NCBI RefSeq assembly: GCF_014805685.1
Contig: NC_060906.1
Coordinates: forward strand, 21,124,626 to 21,188,625
Length of the DNA: 64,000 bases
Source: Silurus meridionalis
Lineage: Eukaryota > Chordata > Actinopteri > Siluriformes > Siluridae
Reading direction: 5' to 3'
Part shown: in pieces, positions 23,936 through 36,639 of the stretch
Position numbering within the stretch: the first letter of the stretch is position 1
Layout of the letters: each line of letters opens with the position of its first letter
The notes under the pieces: model-generated
The model's input: the letters and a program-made list of their open reading frames with translations, nothing else
The model's database searches: none
Told to the model about the DNA's origin: nothing
Position numbers and translations under genes: made by a program

Positions 23936-25089
23936 TGAGGCTTTTGTATTTTTCCTCAGGTAAAAATGTAAAATGATAAGTTTTACTGTTCTGGGGTTTT
24001 AAAGAAGGGATTTGTACTTGTAGCAGTGGTGGATTAAGTACAGTATGTATTTAAGTACAGGAAGTGAACTTCATCGACCACTGCTATACACCAAACAAAG
24101 AGCTTTGTGTTTCGTATTTTCTACCTCTATTTATGTTCAAGAGAGTTTTTGATAAAAGGAAGTGAAAACAATAACTAACTTGTGGTCATTCAGCAGCATT
24201 AAATGTTCCCAGCAGTAAAACTATCAATGGGAAAATGTGTGCCATGAAATTCAGAATATATTGTTTATATGTACCCTGAATATTACAATCTAATTTAAAT
24301 ATTCATAGACATGTGCATTAAATATATCCTGAACAAAAATAATGCACAAATTGTTTGCCAGATTCATTGAGTTTTCTTCTGACTGAATTATTTCAGGTCT
24401 TCACCGCCCCTTAAAACAGTAGAAATTGGATAATAATTCTTGGGGTGGTAAAAGTATCACTGAATTTTCTTTAACAGCATTATAGCTTGGGTTTTATATC
24501 TGTAAGTTTAAAACATTTTGTGATTGAATCAGCAATTGCACTATGAGATTATTATTATTAAACCCAGCAAGAAGAGCTTTTTTATCTAAATCAAAACTTC
24601 AGTATCTTTCCACTTGCCTTTAAAAGTGTGTTAAATATACCGCTCTAAGCATTATTTCTATGATTTATTTCAATTGATTTATCTATCAAATGTTCTTTAC
24701 AAACCTGAGAGACATCTTTGACCTGTGCCCTTATTTGTGACCTGTATAAAGATAATCAATTCATCAATCAGTGTAAATGCCAAAGTGAAAAACCAGAGAC
24801 GCCTTAAATACGACTGTACAGAATCCAGGCTGATCAGCAGCAGGCTGACTTGAAGTACAGATGTCCATCATTCAGTGACATGAGAGATGTCCTCTTTCAG
24901 CAGGCAGATAAAGCAGACTTCAGTTTACAGGCTTTGAGATGTCTATCACTGCATCACTGATTCAGACAAATACACACTTTAAATAGATGTGCATCATGTG
25001 TCCTGTATTTCAAGCAGCCTGAAATCCAATCTGATTTTTGTTTTACTATGTAATTGCCAAATAATGTACCTGATTAGAATCACCAGAAT
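23936..25089. other. Intergenic, no gene recognised
   Basis: Mostly unique-looking AT-rich sequence. No supported gene. Confidence 0.5.
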
Positions 25090-26960
25090 CTTCCATTCAA
25101 TTCAATTTTCAATTCAAGTCATTGTTATTTGTATAGCGCTTTTAACAATGAACATTGTCTCAAAGCAGCTTTACACAGATAGGGAACCACATCCTCTACT
25201 GGTTAGCACCGAATGTCGATTTATAGCAGATATACAGAGGTACAGTGATGATGATCAGAAGCGAAAAGTAGTCCTGAGTCGATGTAGCAGATTGTTGACA
25301 TTAACTACAGTCTAATCCATCCTCAAAATCATTCGTTCTTGCTCCAAAATTTCATGGAACCACCCAAGGCGTTGATGAGAAACCATCCCAAGCTGCACAG
25401 AATTCAATGTCTTGTACCTGCCTATAAACATATTCAGATTTTCACTTCACACTAATGAAAAGGTTAAATGAAAATAATGTTATTCAGTAAATACCTCTCT
25501 CACGTTAGTTAGTTATATCAAACCAAATCAAATCAAATTTTATTTGTCACATACACATACATACAGATTACGACATGCAGTCCGGCATGAGGGAATAGGA
25601 TGAGGAGAAAAATAAAACAAGAAAAAGGCAGATAAATAAAGAGTATAAACGATATAAAATCTAAAATATACAAAGATATATGTAAGTAAAAAAAGTGTAA
25701 ATACAAGGATGCTTATGACAGTAAACAGTAAAACAGTCAAATTTAAGGTGGTTGATGTGATTGCACTTAAAGTGTATATATTGCTAAATGCATTGTCGAG
25801 ATTAAATTGAATATGTCCAGAAAATGCTTCTTACATAATACTACCTAGAATACACTGTTATAATAACCTCCACTCTTCTGGGAAGATGTTCCACTAGATT
25901 TTGGAGTGTTTCGGTGGAGATTTGTGCAGCTATAAGGGTGTTAGTAAAGTCAGTTAAAAAGTAAAAAAATTCCTGTGGTTTTAGCCATCAATACAATTCA
26001 TACCAAGTCAAGTCAAGTTTATTTCTATAGCGCTTTTCACAACAGACATTGTCTCAAAGCAGCTTTACACAGATAGGGAACCACATCCTCTACTGGTTAG
26101 CACCGAATGTCGATTTATAGCAGATATACAGAGGTACAGTGATGATGATCAGAAGCGAAATGTAGTCCTGAGTCGATGTAGCAGATTGTTGACATTAACT
26201 ACAGTCTAATCCATCCTCAAAATCATTCGTTCTTGCTCCAAAATTTCATGGAACCACCCAAGGCGTTGATGAGAAACCATCCCAAGCTGCACAGAATTCA
26301 ATGTCTTGTACCTGCCTATAAACATATTCAGATTTTCACTTCACACTAATGAAAAGGTTAAATGAAAATAATGTTATTCAGTAAATACCTCTCTCACGTT
26401 AGTTAGTTATATCAAACCAAATCAAATCAAATTTTATTTGTCACATACACATACATACAGATTACGACATGCAGTCCGGCATGAGGAATAGGATGAGGAG
26501 AAAAATAAAACAAGAAAAAGGCAGATAAATAAAGAGTATAAACGATATAAAATCTAAAATATACAAAGATATATGTAAGTAAAAAAAGTGTAAATACAAG
26601 GATGCTTATGACAGTAAACAGTAAAACAGTCAAATTTAAGGTGGTTGATGTGATTGCACTTAAAGTGTATATATTGCTAAATGCATTGTCGAGGATTAAA
26701 TTGAATATGTCCAGAAAATGCTTCTTACATAATACTACCTAGAATACACTGTTATAATAACCTCCACTCTTCTGGGAAGATGTTCCACTAGATTTTGGAG
26801 TGTTTGGTGGAGATTTGTGCAGCTATAAGGGTGTTAGTAAAGTCAGTTAAAAAGTAAAAAAATTCCTGTGGTTTTAGCCATCAATACAATTCATACCAAG
26901 TCAAGTCAAGTTTATTTCTATAGCGCTTTTCACAACAGACATTGTCTCAAAGCAGCTTTA
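25090..26960 (-). repeat. 0.89-kb tandem duplication bounded by L2 3' tails
   Basis: Unit 25152-26045 is repeated at 26046-26938 with an 894/893-nt offset and only a handful of differences. Each unit starts in an L2-like 3' tail (minus strand), then contains a 'tcaaattttatttgtcacat' repeat and a family D fragment (25850-25960, 26745-26860). The short frames at 25540-25740 and 26427-26633 are paralogous by duplication and are not genes. Confidence 0.95.
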
Positions 26961-27145
26961 GAGAATTCAACAGTCAAGGTGAATGGTGTGCATTTATCCC
27001 TGATGAGCAAGCCATGGCGACTGTAGCAAGGAAAAACTCGCTTAGATGTTATGAGGAAGAAACCTTGAGAGGAACCAGACACAAAAGGGAAACCCATCCT
27101 CATTTGGATGACATCAAGAGTTTGATCATAAATGTTTCAACAATA
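26898..27145 (-). repeat. L2-like LINE 3' end
   Basis: Reverse complement of the sequence at 47410-47650: on the minus strand 'catttggatgacatcaagag' in plus orientation corresponds to the 'gatgtcacccaaatg' block, and it runs to the terminal '(cttga)n'-type end at 26898-26910. Confidence 0.75.
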
Positions 27146-27219
27146 CAGAACACTGGAGAGAGAACTAGCATGAGCACTGGAGTATAAGATTATAAGTAAT
27201 GTTCTTTCTACAGTCAATT

Positions 27220-27425
27220 ACATACCAATGGTGCTCAATAGGGTTGAAGTCAAAGGTCCCGAGCAGGGGATCTTCAACTCCAACCCATGTAAAGCTTATT
27301 TTAATGGAGCTGGCTTTGTGTACAGGGTTCATTGTCATGCTGGAAGAGGTTTGGATCTCCTAGTTCAATTGAATGGAAAATTGTATTCTTCAGCATCCAA
27401 AGACATCCTGTTTCTCACACCTTTG
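27220..27425. mobile_element. Family D repeat fragment
   Basis: 'gtgctcaatagggttgaagt', 'cattgtcatgctggaagagg' and 'gcatccaaagacatcctgtt'. Confidence 0.6.
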
Positions 27426-28149
27426 GTTTACGTGAGCAGCTGAGCCCAGCTGCTGTAATTTGATGGAAATGGAAATGATGTCTAATGTAATCCTTGGGAA
27501 ATCTGTTTCACTATTTAATGTGATAAATCACGCTGGCAGAAAATTGCTAAACGGCTTTTATACAGGAACTATAGGTATTCTGCACGTGTGCTTTGACCTT
27601 CTGATGAGTTGGTTTTTTTTCCAATTGTATTATTTGGTAAATATTATGAATTATTTAGTATATAAAGTGAATCTAATAGCAAAGGTATGCAGTTATTGTA
27701 CATAACGTTGCATTGTTCCATTGCTTCTCTTCCACACCTGGAAACTATAAGGATTTCTACACCCAACTCCAAATTCCTTTTGAGTCTGCTTTCTTTCATT
27801 GTAAATCTTACATTTACACTACATTATATTTGTATGTTTAAACCTTACATTTTCACATTTACATGAGTAATTACATGCAAATGTACGATTTCCTATGTAA
27901 TATAATGGATCCCACTTCATGTGGACTTTGTACATTGGACCTCTTTGAGTGTTTAAAGGCTCTGGTATTGAGAAGCTGGTGTTGGATCTGTGATGATCAC
28001 AAATGTTGAGCTATTTTATGAGTTGTTTAGTAGCTCCTGGTTCCATAATCTCAAATAACTGCATAAGACTGTAGAAAGATCATTACTCATAATCTTACAT
28101 TCATTAATCTTACATTTAAACAATACATGTTCTGTATTGTTTAAAGACT
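27426..28149. other. Intergenic, no gene recognised
   Basis: AT-rich. The frame at 27460-27705 lacks motifs. Confidence 0.5.
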
Positions 28150-28382
28150 ATAATCACACTCTTGATGTCACCCAAATGAGGATGAGGTTCCCCTTTTTGA
28201 GTCTGGTTCCTCTCAATGTTTTTTCCTCATAACATCTATGGGAGTTTTTCCTTGCCACAGTCACCACGGCTGCTCATCAGGGATAAACACACATCGTTCA
28301 CCTTAACTGTTAAATTCTGTAAAGCTGCTTTGAGACAATGTCTGTTGTGAAAGCGCTATAGAAATAAACTTGACTTGACTTA
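28150..28382 (+). repeat. L2-like LINE 3' end
   Basis: 'cactcttgatgtcacccaaa', 'gagtttttccttgccacagt' and 'gctttgagacaatgtctgtt', ending 'aaacttgacttgactt'. The short terminal tandem repeat is typical of L2/CR1-group 3' ends. Confidence 0.75.
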
Positions 28383-30024
28383 ATGTCCTAACAACTGGCA
28401 TCAATAGCTTGTTCATTAAGGGATTATAGATTTACATTCTGTAAAGCTGCTTTTTATCAATGTCTACTGCTATATGCACTATATAAAATAATGTTTACAT
28501 AAAATTTAATGATAGAGCTAATAGAGTTAATGATAAATCCCCAGATCTCAATCTTTTGTGTTATTATTTTGAATAGGGGAAGAAACACCAAAATAGGAAC
28601 CACGAATTCTAGCTGAATTGTGCAACCAGGCTGTAGAAGTGTGGGCTCAAATTGACAGAAAGCATCCTTACCAGCATCCTGGTAGCATCCTCATCTGACA
28701 GGATTGGCACAGTAATTAAAGGGATGACTGGGACCAAATATTAGAAATGAAAAGATGCATTGGGAATTATTTACTGGGAACCTCAATGGAATCAATCGTT
28801 GCTATCTTCTCACCGAAGCTACGCTGTTGGCGTGTTGGTATCAGGTTAAATCTAATGAACCGAAGAATTCTTCAGAAAGAAATGTCATATATGAGATGTA
28901 ATGTGTTTGAGAATGTTTTCTATTCCTATGCTTGTCTAGAGCTGTGCACCACCAGTCTGACACATGACCATGATCCTGAATGAAATGACTGAATAGTTGA
29001 CTTACAGCTAAAGGGTTTACTTTTCATGCTACATAGTAAAATTGCATTATTTACTCTTATTTTTACACACACAAGGTTGTATAAACACTAGGTATACATA
29101 CACATTAATCTGGATTAGAAGCTTTGACTTGTGTCATTTCTGTCCGGTTGTTATTTATTTTCTATCTCTTTTAATTGGCGTAGCAAAGTTGTTGGAAAGC
29201 ATTGAGGGTTTTTTTTAACCCTTCTGCTACTCTAAGATCATGAAACCTTTTTTCTCCACTGGTGATGTTCTTGTTACTAAAAGGTTTGTGTAAAGGTAAA
29301 TTTCCCCCTTTAAATAAACCCTTTTTTTTATATTATACTAAATATATACAATTACAGCACATTTGCATGAATATATAAAATTTATAGCATGTTATATTGA
29401 CCTAAATATCATGCAAACCAACCAAAACAAGTGTACAATTTTGATATTTCTAATGTTTTATACAACTAAAAGAACAAAATGTGACATTGAAAAAATATGA
29501 TTGTGTTTTATATTTACATTTTATATTTACAGATTTGTCCCCATCAAATTAAGAAGTCATTTATACAAACAACAAAATAAATTGATGTTAATTGTGTATT
29601 TACAGACCTCAAACATTATATGGGGGCAAAATGACTTCTTGGATAATAGAGTTAATTAGACAGACAAAGAGTTGTAGTTGTTGTTGTTGTGTGACTAAAT
29701 CTACTGTAGAATACATGTATTCTCTGTTCCGTATCAGTGTGGACGGAAAAACATACAGTATTGTACATATTGTAATTTTTTTTAAAGTTGCGTTTTTAAT
29801 ATCAAGATATTAGAAATGAATGTAGCCTTAATTGCATAACCACCAACTCAGACAAACTTCACTCTCTTCAACCATTTTTATCTTAAGGAAGAAGTTAATA
29901 AAAAAAGGAATAATGTGCTGAAGCATGTACAGCCAAAAACACACATATGTTTGCTGAACATGTTTGTTTCTAAACAATGAATAATGGATTAATGGATAAT
30001 AGGCACCTACCTCAGTGTTGGAAC

Positions 30025-30026
<2 letters not shown>
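28383..30026. other. Intergenic, no gene recognised
   Basis: AT-rich unique-looking sequence. Small frames at 28747-28983 and 29592-29813 lack recognisable motifs. Confidence 0.5.

Positions 30027-30100
<74 letters not shown>
30027..30100. repeat. (TA)n microsatellite
   Basis: Uninterrupted TA tract, about 37 units. Confidence 0.95.
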
Positions 30101-30105
<5 letters not shown>

Positions 30106-30243
30106 GCCAACTTCATTAATGGTTAAAGACTGTTTGCAGTGCACACTTTCTCACCAGGTACACTGTCATGTACACTGGTTTGGTGCCCTCTTTCAAAGTC
30201 CAAGCCCAACAAATGCAAGAAACCAGAGTGACATCTGACAGTT

Positions 30244-30408
30244 CCATTTACGGCATTTGGAGACATTAATCTCATTCATACAACTAAACAAATTCGAGGT
30301 GAAGGGCCTTGCTCAAGGGCCCAGCAGTGGCAGCCTAATTGTGGGATTTTAACTCACAACCTTTAAGTCCAAAGTTCAATGTTTTAATCACTAAGCTACA
30401 ACCTCTCC
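30244..30408 (-). repeat. SINE family B copy
   Basis: 'ccatttacggcatttggaga' (tail end), 'gggccttgctcaagggccca' and the tRNA-like head 'cactaagctacaacctctcc' as seen on plus. Confidence 0.7.
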
Positions 30409-31403
30409 ACATACTTACCAATTATACTTAATGAGGTACGTATAAAAGGTAAGTACAGTAAGTACATATTTGCAATAGCACATAAATAAAAATATAAAAA
30501 TAATTATACTCCATATGTGCATATCTTTATTCTATAAAATAAACAAATGTATATACAGAAGTAACAGTAAAAAAGAAGTAAAAACATATTTTCTTTCAAA
30601 ACACATAAAAAAATTGCTGACATGTCAATTCGATGCCTTTGCTGAGACATGATGCTAATATTTGCGGTTCTTTCTGGTTTATAAAAATGTGCATGAGATT
30701 TATTGATCTCATTCGCTCTAAAATCCATTACTGAAGCATAATGAGATGGATAAAGCTAATTACCCGATGTGATGTGAGCCAGCATTCAGCAAGTCAGTCG
30801 ACTGGAAAACAGTTTGCATTCGAATTAGCGCAGTGGTTTCTCATATTTATTAGCATAATATATAAACCATGTCAGAGTTTTCTGCTCAAAACAAGCATTC
30901 GACTGGGTTTTTTTTTTTTTTTTTTAATCAACAGACTTCTCGTTATATCTTATTTATCTAAGAGTTTCATTCCAAATACTATCTGATATTTAGAATCTCG
31001 TGTGTAGTATCCCCTCCAAACACACTCACACCCACATGCTATATACAATATGTCCATAAGAGATAGTTCAAGCTTCTGCTTTTTTTTTTTTTTTTTTATC
31101 TTTAGTCTTGGATGACCATAATTACTCTCTCCTGTCTCCACTCTTCCATAATCTTCTACAGCACAGCTTGCTGCAATGATAATTACTATTAATTACTACC
31201 TCAAGCCTGCTTCCCATGAAAAGTGCTTTAGGTGGCCAGATTCTTGCTCTTTCTCTCTGTCACTGGTTCTTCTTCGCCCCATTTATCTTTCCATGGCCTG
31301 AATGAATATTGGAATGTTAAAAAAAAGTGAGTCTTGTCTGCAACAGTTTGCTCTATAACTCATACAGCTTCTCAAAGTACTCAAAAAGACCATGTATTGA
31401 GTA
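30409..31403. other. Intergenic, possible non-coding conserved stretch
   Basis: Positions 30730-30900 are non-repetitive and contain homeodomain-type 'taattac' and 'aattagcg' motifs. Long T tracts lie at 30909-30926 and 31079-31098. No gene recognised. Confidence 0.35.
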
Positions 31404-32210
31404 CCGTATTTTTCGGACTATAAGCCGCTACTTTTTTTTTCCACGTTTTTTTTTTCCACGTTTTTTTCCACGGCTTAAACAACGAAGCGGCTAATTTATG
31501 GATTTTTCCTGGGTTTTTCCCGGTTTCACAAACTTCAAGCCAAAAAACTGAACCCCATAACATTAGACCAATGAAATTTCCGAACGGAAACGAAAAAACG
31601 CACCTCACCTGTGTTCTAAGCTGCACGGCATCGTGAGAAAAAAATTCCACTGGTGGTGATTTTTAAACGCACGACGATGCCAAAAGATAAACTCCTGAGA
31701 GAAATAGTTGTGAAAGGAAGGAGGAAGACAGTGAACAATGACTTTCTTGGTAGGCTACTGTTTAGATACAAGCCGTTGTAACGTTGAGTCTGGGTGAAGG
31801 GAGAGCTCGCTAACTCCAGTTGCAACAGAAATCATATAAGCACAGACAGGTTTCCAAAACTCGTGCTTTTTTATTTTTCTTGGCAACAGCGTTACGGGTT
31901 AGTCAAAGAAACTTAGAACTGAGCATCAGAAAATAATAAGGACATATTCCTCGGTCTTGCACACATGCAGTAATACCGGAAAAATGCGGCGGCAGGCTAT
32001 TCCCAAAATACCGCTATGCTCCTAAAGGAGCCACAACATATTTCACCTGTTACACCGTGTAACAGACACTGTCTTTCGTTAAAGCCTGTGTAAAGTTCAT
32101 TAGTTTCAGTGTAGACAGGTGCGGCTTATTTATGGTTAAAATGAAAATCTTTGTCAAATTCAGTGGGTGTGGCTTATATATGGGTGCGCTTTATAGTCCG
32201 GAAATTACGG
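31404..32210 (+). mobile_element. Unclassified TIR element E, copy 1
   Basis: 807 bp with terminal inverted repeats: the left end 'ccgtatttttcggactataa' mirrors the right end 'ttatagtccggaaattacgg'. Flanked by TA on both sides (31402-31403, 32211-32212). Internal 'gcggcttatttatgg' motifs repeat the subterminal sequence. A 34-codon frame at 31677-31781 is present, also open in copy 2. No transposase domain is recognisable, so it is probably non-autonomous. Confidence 0.8.
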
Positions 32211-32224
32211 TAGTAATTACAAAA

Positions 32225-32431
32225 TACACTATATTGACAAAAGTATTGGGACACCTGGCTTTTCCAGACATATGTGGTTCTTATCCAAATTGTTACCACA
32301 AAGTTAAAGGTATACAAACTAGGAGACCCAAACCAGTTTCAGCATGACAATGCTCCTGTGCACAACATCAGTTCCATAAAGATATGCTTGAGACATGGGC
32401 TAGAGAGGATGAGCTCCTGCTATAGAACTCT
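32225..32431. mobile_element. Family D repeat, left half, interrupted by a LINE
   Basis: Begins 'cactatattgacaaaagtat' then 'tgggacacctgg', the clearest family D terminus in the window. The other half resumes at about 34250 ('cctcaaccctaacaccttt'). Confidence 0.65.
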
Positions 32432-33523
32432 GAAGTGACGAAATTATTAACGATCCGGATTTTAATTTAACGTGTTCAACAGAAACGTGGATTAAAATGA
32501 ACGAATATCTGGTATCGAATGAAGCTCCTGCTCCTGGGCACAGTAATAATAGTAATATAGTAATATACACCAGCCCTGTCTGAATGGCAGAGGAGGCGGA
32601 GTCACAGTTATTTATAATAATAGCATTATCTAAGCATTTACGTAAAAAAAACGCAAATGTAACACATTCGAAGTTCTTTACAACAACATAAAATATTTAG
32701 CATCCAAAAGCAGGTCTTGTCAGTCAATTCCATTAATTATTATTTATAGACCCCCAGGGCTCTATTCTGATTTTCTCATAGAATTTGCAGATTTCATCAC
32801 AAATCCAGCTACTCCTTTAGACAAAGCATTAATTGTTGGTGACTTTAATATTCATTTTAATAATCAGGACGACTTCTTAAGAACAGCAGATGTGTCAATT
32901 CTAGAATGAATTAGAATGTTATAAGACCCACTCATAGTGTTGACACACTCTTGATTTAATATTAACATTTGGATTCAATATAAAAATAGAGTCGTAATTC
33001 GTCAGTCTGAAGCTATTTCAGATCATTACCTCATCTCCTTTAAAATCTGCTCAATTATTGAATTAGTACCTCGTCACGCTACAGTGTACATTCACGTCAA
33101 CTACTGCAACGGGTTTTATCAGTAATCTTCTGGAGTTATTGACATAGATTGGATCGCTGTCTGACCCCGCAGAGCTCGACTGGGCCACTGAATGTCTAAC
33201 ATTCCATTACACTCTAGATGATGGAGGTCCCCTTAAAACCAAAATGATCAGAAAGAAAAAGTTTGCGCCCTGGTATAATGATCATATGCATTCATGCATT
33301 TGTCCCGGCCTGCCTCTGGATGGTGTTCTCTTCGAATGGAGGCCACTCTGTAGAGCTGGGGATATTTCACATCTACGGCCTGGGGATCCATGAAATTACA
33401 CAGGATCTTTAAGGATGGATTTGGACTGCATTTAATTTGGACTGTAACTTAAATAGTCTGCTACACTAACTCAGGACTACAGTTTGCATTTGATCATCAC
33501 TGCACACCTCAACAACATTTAAC

Positions 33524-33729
33524 TCTGGTGGTCTAGTGGTTAGGATGCGGCGCTCTCACCGCTGTGGCCCGGGTTTGATCCCCGGTCAGGGAACCAACTC
33601 CAGCCATTAGCGTTGCACAAGCCAGTGCACTCTTAGTGCCGGTCCCAAACGTGCCAAATCAAACATGCGGATCATGAATATGGATGATCCGCTGTGGCGA
33701 CCCCTAATAGGAGAAGCCGAAAGAAAGAA
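33524..33729 (+). mobile_element. SINE family C (tRNA-Glu-derived)
   Basis: Head 'ctggtggtctagtggttagg' and 'cccgggtttgatccccggtc', body 'gttgcacaagccagtgcact', tail 'gatccgctgtggcgacccct'. The paralogous copy at 34770-34800 lacks it, giving the empty site. Confidence 0.88.
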
Positions 33730-33887
33730 TAGGCATTCGGTGCCACCCAGATGAGGATGTGGTTCCCTCTTAAACCTGGTTCCCTCCTTGTGTTATCTCA
33801 GGGAGTTTTTCCTTGCTACAGTCACCACCGGCTCACTTATTAGGGACAAATTTACACTTATAAAGAACAAACTTTTTCATTCTTTAT

Positions 33888-34168
33888 TACATTTACATTT
33901 ACATTTGAGGCATTTAGCAGACTCCCTTATCCAGGGTGACGTACAAAAGTGCTTTAAGTCTATAGTAATGAATAAATCTACACTGGTACGCAAGATTACA
34001 AACTTAATATAAATATAACCCTTGAATTCTACAAGCTTGGAAGTGCTAATTTAAGTATTTCAGGAAGAGGTAGGTCTTCAGTCGTCGCTTGAAGATAGTC
34101 AGGGACTCTGCTGTACGGACATCTAGGGGAAATTCATTCCACCACCTCGGTTCCAGAACAGAGAAGAT
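33888..34168 (-). mobile_element. L2-like LINE 3' end, inserted in reverse
   Basis: Minus strand encodes FSVLEPRWWNEFPLDVRTAE and a following KRRLKTYLF stretch, as in the element at 370-1065. It ends in the same 'aaatgtaaatgtaa' tail. Absent from the paralogous site near 34960. Confidence 0.8.
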
Positions 34169-34249
34169 TACCACATTATCTGTGTAAAGCTGATTTGAAA
34201 CAATGGCAATTGTTAAAAGTGTGATACAAATAAAACTGAATTGAATTGA

Positions 34250-34383
34250 ACCTCAACCCTAACACCTTTGGAATAAACGTGAACACTGATTGCACTGCAG
34301 GCCTCCTCACCTCACCTACATCACTACCTGAATTTACTGACACCCTTGCAGCTGAATGAATAGAATAAAACAGCCTTTATTTA
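34250..34383. mobile_element. Family D right half plus truncated SINE A edge
   Basis: 'ctcaccteacc'-like 'ctcacctcacctacatcact' block and 'gacacccttgcagctgaatg', then 'aatagaataaaacagcc', the terminal part of a family A SINE, cut at the duplication breakpoint near 34383. Confidence 0.65.
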
Positions 34384-35145
34384 TCAGTAATCTTCTGGAG
34401 TTATTGACATAGATTAGATCTCCGTCTGACCACGCAGAGCTCGACTGGGCCACTGAATGTCTAACATTCCATTACACTCTAGATGATGAAGGTCCCCTTA
34501 AAACCAAAATGATCAGGAATAAAAAGTTTGCGCCCTGGTATAATGATTATACGCTTCGTCCCGGCCTGCCTCTGGATGGTGTTCTCTTCGAATGGAGGCC
34601 ACTCTGTAGAGCTGGGGATATTTCACATCTACGGCCTGGGGATCCATGAAATTACACAGGATCTTTAAGGATGGATTTGGACTGCACTTAATTTGGACTG
34701 TAACTAAAAAGTCTGCTACACTGACTCAGGACTACAGTTTGCATTTGATCATTACTGCACACCTCAACACCATTTAACATTTAAATGAATAGACATTAGG
34801 TGCAACCCAGATGAGGATGTGGTTCCCTCTTGAGCCTGGTTCCTTCTAAGGTTTCTTCCTTGTGCCATCTCAGGGAGTTTTTTCTTGCCACAGTCACCAC
34901 CGGTTTACTCATTAGGGACAAATGTGCACTCATAAAGAACAAACTATTTCATTCTTTACTACCACATTATCTGTGTAAAGCTGATTTGAGACAATGTTTA
35001 ATGTTTAAAAGTGCGATGCAAATAAAACTGAATTGAATTGAACCTCAACCCTAATTAACACCTTCGGAATGAATGTGAACACAGGCCTCCTCACCTCACC
35101 CACATCACTACCTGAATTTACTGACAACCTTGCAGCCTAGTTAAT
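34384..35145 (+). repeat. Tandem second copy of the L2 fragment
   Basis: Repeats 33119-34364 (same endonuclease remnant, same deletion junction to the 3' UTR, same family D flank) but without the two nested insertions. The frame at 34830-35036 is inside the LINE UTR and is not a gene. Confidence 0.85.
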
Positions 35146-35393
35146 AGAATAGAACAGCCTTTATTTGTCACATATACATTACAGCACAGTGAAATTTGCT
35201 CTTTGCATATCGCAGCTTGCTCGGAAACTGGGGTCAGAGTGCATTGTCGGCCATGATACGGTCCCCCTGGAGCACAGACAGTTAAGGGCCCTGCTCAAGG
35301 GCCCAAGAGTGGCAGGTTGGCTATACCAGGGCTTGAACTCCCAACCTTCCAATCAGTAACCCAGCACCTTAACCACTGAGCTACCACTCCTCC
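35146..35393 (-). mobile_element. SINE family A, near full length
   Basis: Minus-strand copy. On plus it reads 'aatagaatagaacagccttt' (tail), 'tgtcacatatacattacagc', 'aagggccctgctcaagggcc' and the tRNA head 'cactgagctaccactcctcc'. Confidence 0.85.
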
Positions 35394-35990
35394 AGCACAA
35401 ATCTCCACAAACACACTCCAAAAGCTAGTGTTAAATCTTCCGAGAAGAGTTTAAATTATTATAACAGTAAATGGAGATCAAATGTGGAATGGAATGTTCA
35501 CATGCTCAGGTGTCCACATCTGTCAAAGGAAAATTTTAACTAGTTTAAAGACATTCACAGATGCACTTAAGGTATTTAAATCTCTCTCTCTCTGTCTGGC
35601 TAATGGCTAAAGTTAAGTCTTATCGCACTTCAAATCTGTGTATGATTCAAATCAAGTAGAGATCTAGATTTAAAGACCAGTATATAAAATAAATTTATTT
35701 TTTATCCATTCTGCAAACATCGCTGACAGATTTTACTTTAATGGTGGCAAATGATCGTGGTGAAATTGACTGCATGATTTGGAAAGAAAAAATATGGAAA
35801 ACATGAAGCATGATTATTATTAAGCAATGCCGTATCCCCGCTGAGACCGTATTTAAACAGATAATGTGTGAGGTAAAAAGACAGAGGACAGATGATAGAA
35901 GAACCTGAAAGAAATATTCCTGGAATTTGTTCGACATTTGAAAAAGGAAAAGAGTAACTGTATGAATATGATAATTTATATATGCACATG

Positions 35991-36058
<68 letters not shown>

Positions 36059-36639
36059 CGTTTATGAAGTGCCTGCAACAAATAATATTGCTTTGTTAAA
36101 ACTAAATTCTGACTTATGGTTATCAATTTTTCTATATTTCAGTTAATTGATAGAAATAGTAGAATAGTAGGATGTGTGTATCTTTTTGGTTTGTATCATA
36201 TCGTGTAAAAACTGTCTATATTTTGTTATGATGGTGTACTTGTACTTTAAATGTGCTTTTTCTCAATCTTGTAAAACGTATGTAAAATGTATGTAAATGT
36301 TTTGTAATGTTTCCACTCTGATTTACGCAACAATGCTATTTAAAAACGCAAATAAATACTCGATTTTAAGCTAAAGGCTTATACCTTTTAAAAAAAAACA
36401 GTGTTTTAAAATATTCAAAGTCAATTTCTTACCATATACTAATATAGGTTTATTTGTGATATTGACAATATTAACATGTTAAATGTCAGATGTTTTATAT
36501 CTTATATATTGGAGAACACATTTAGGTGTTTTTGGATAGATTTCTTCTAAAAGGGATCATCAGGTTTTACACAATTCATGTTTCCTAATTCCCTAACCTT
36601 AACCCGATTCCTATCACATAAATTTGGAGTGGTAGGTAA
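35394..36639. other. Family D remnant, (TA)n tract and unique AT-rich DNA
   Basis: A family D fragment covers 35394-35530. The AT tract is at 35995-36055. The frame at 35695-36126 is generated partly by that tract. No gene recognised. Confidence 0.5.
35995..36055. repeat. (TA)n microsatellite
   Basis: Uninterrupted TA tract. Confidence 0.95.

Larger units (their letters stand above)
32432..34249 (+). mobile_element. L2-like LINE with endonuclease domain, internally deleted
   Basis: Inserted in the family D element. About 32710-32890 translates to an APE-type endonuclease region: IIIYRPPGLYSDFL, then IVGDFNIHF at about 32839, then SDHYLISF at about 33018. Stops and frameshifts are present. 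After 33290 it jumps to the 3' UTR ('gtcccggcctgcctctggat'), so the whole reverse transcriptase is missing. The end is 'aaaactgaattgaattgaa'. Two later insertions lie inside: SINE C at 33524 and a reversed LINE tail at 33888. Confidence 0.75.
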
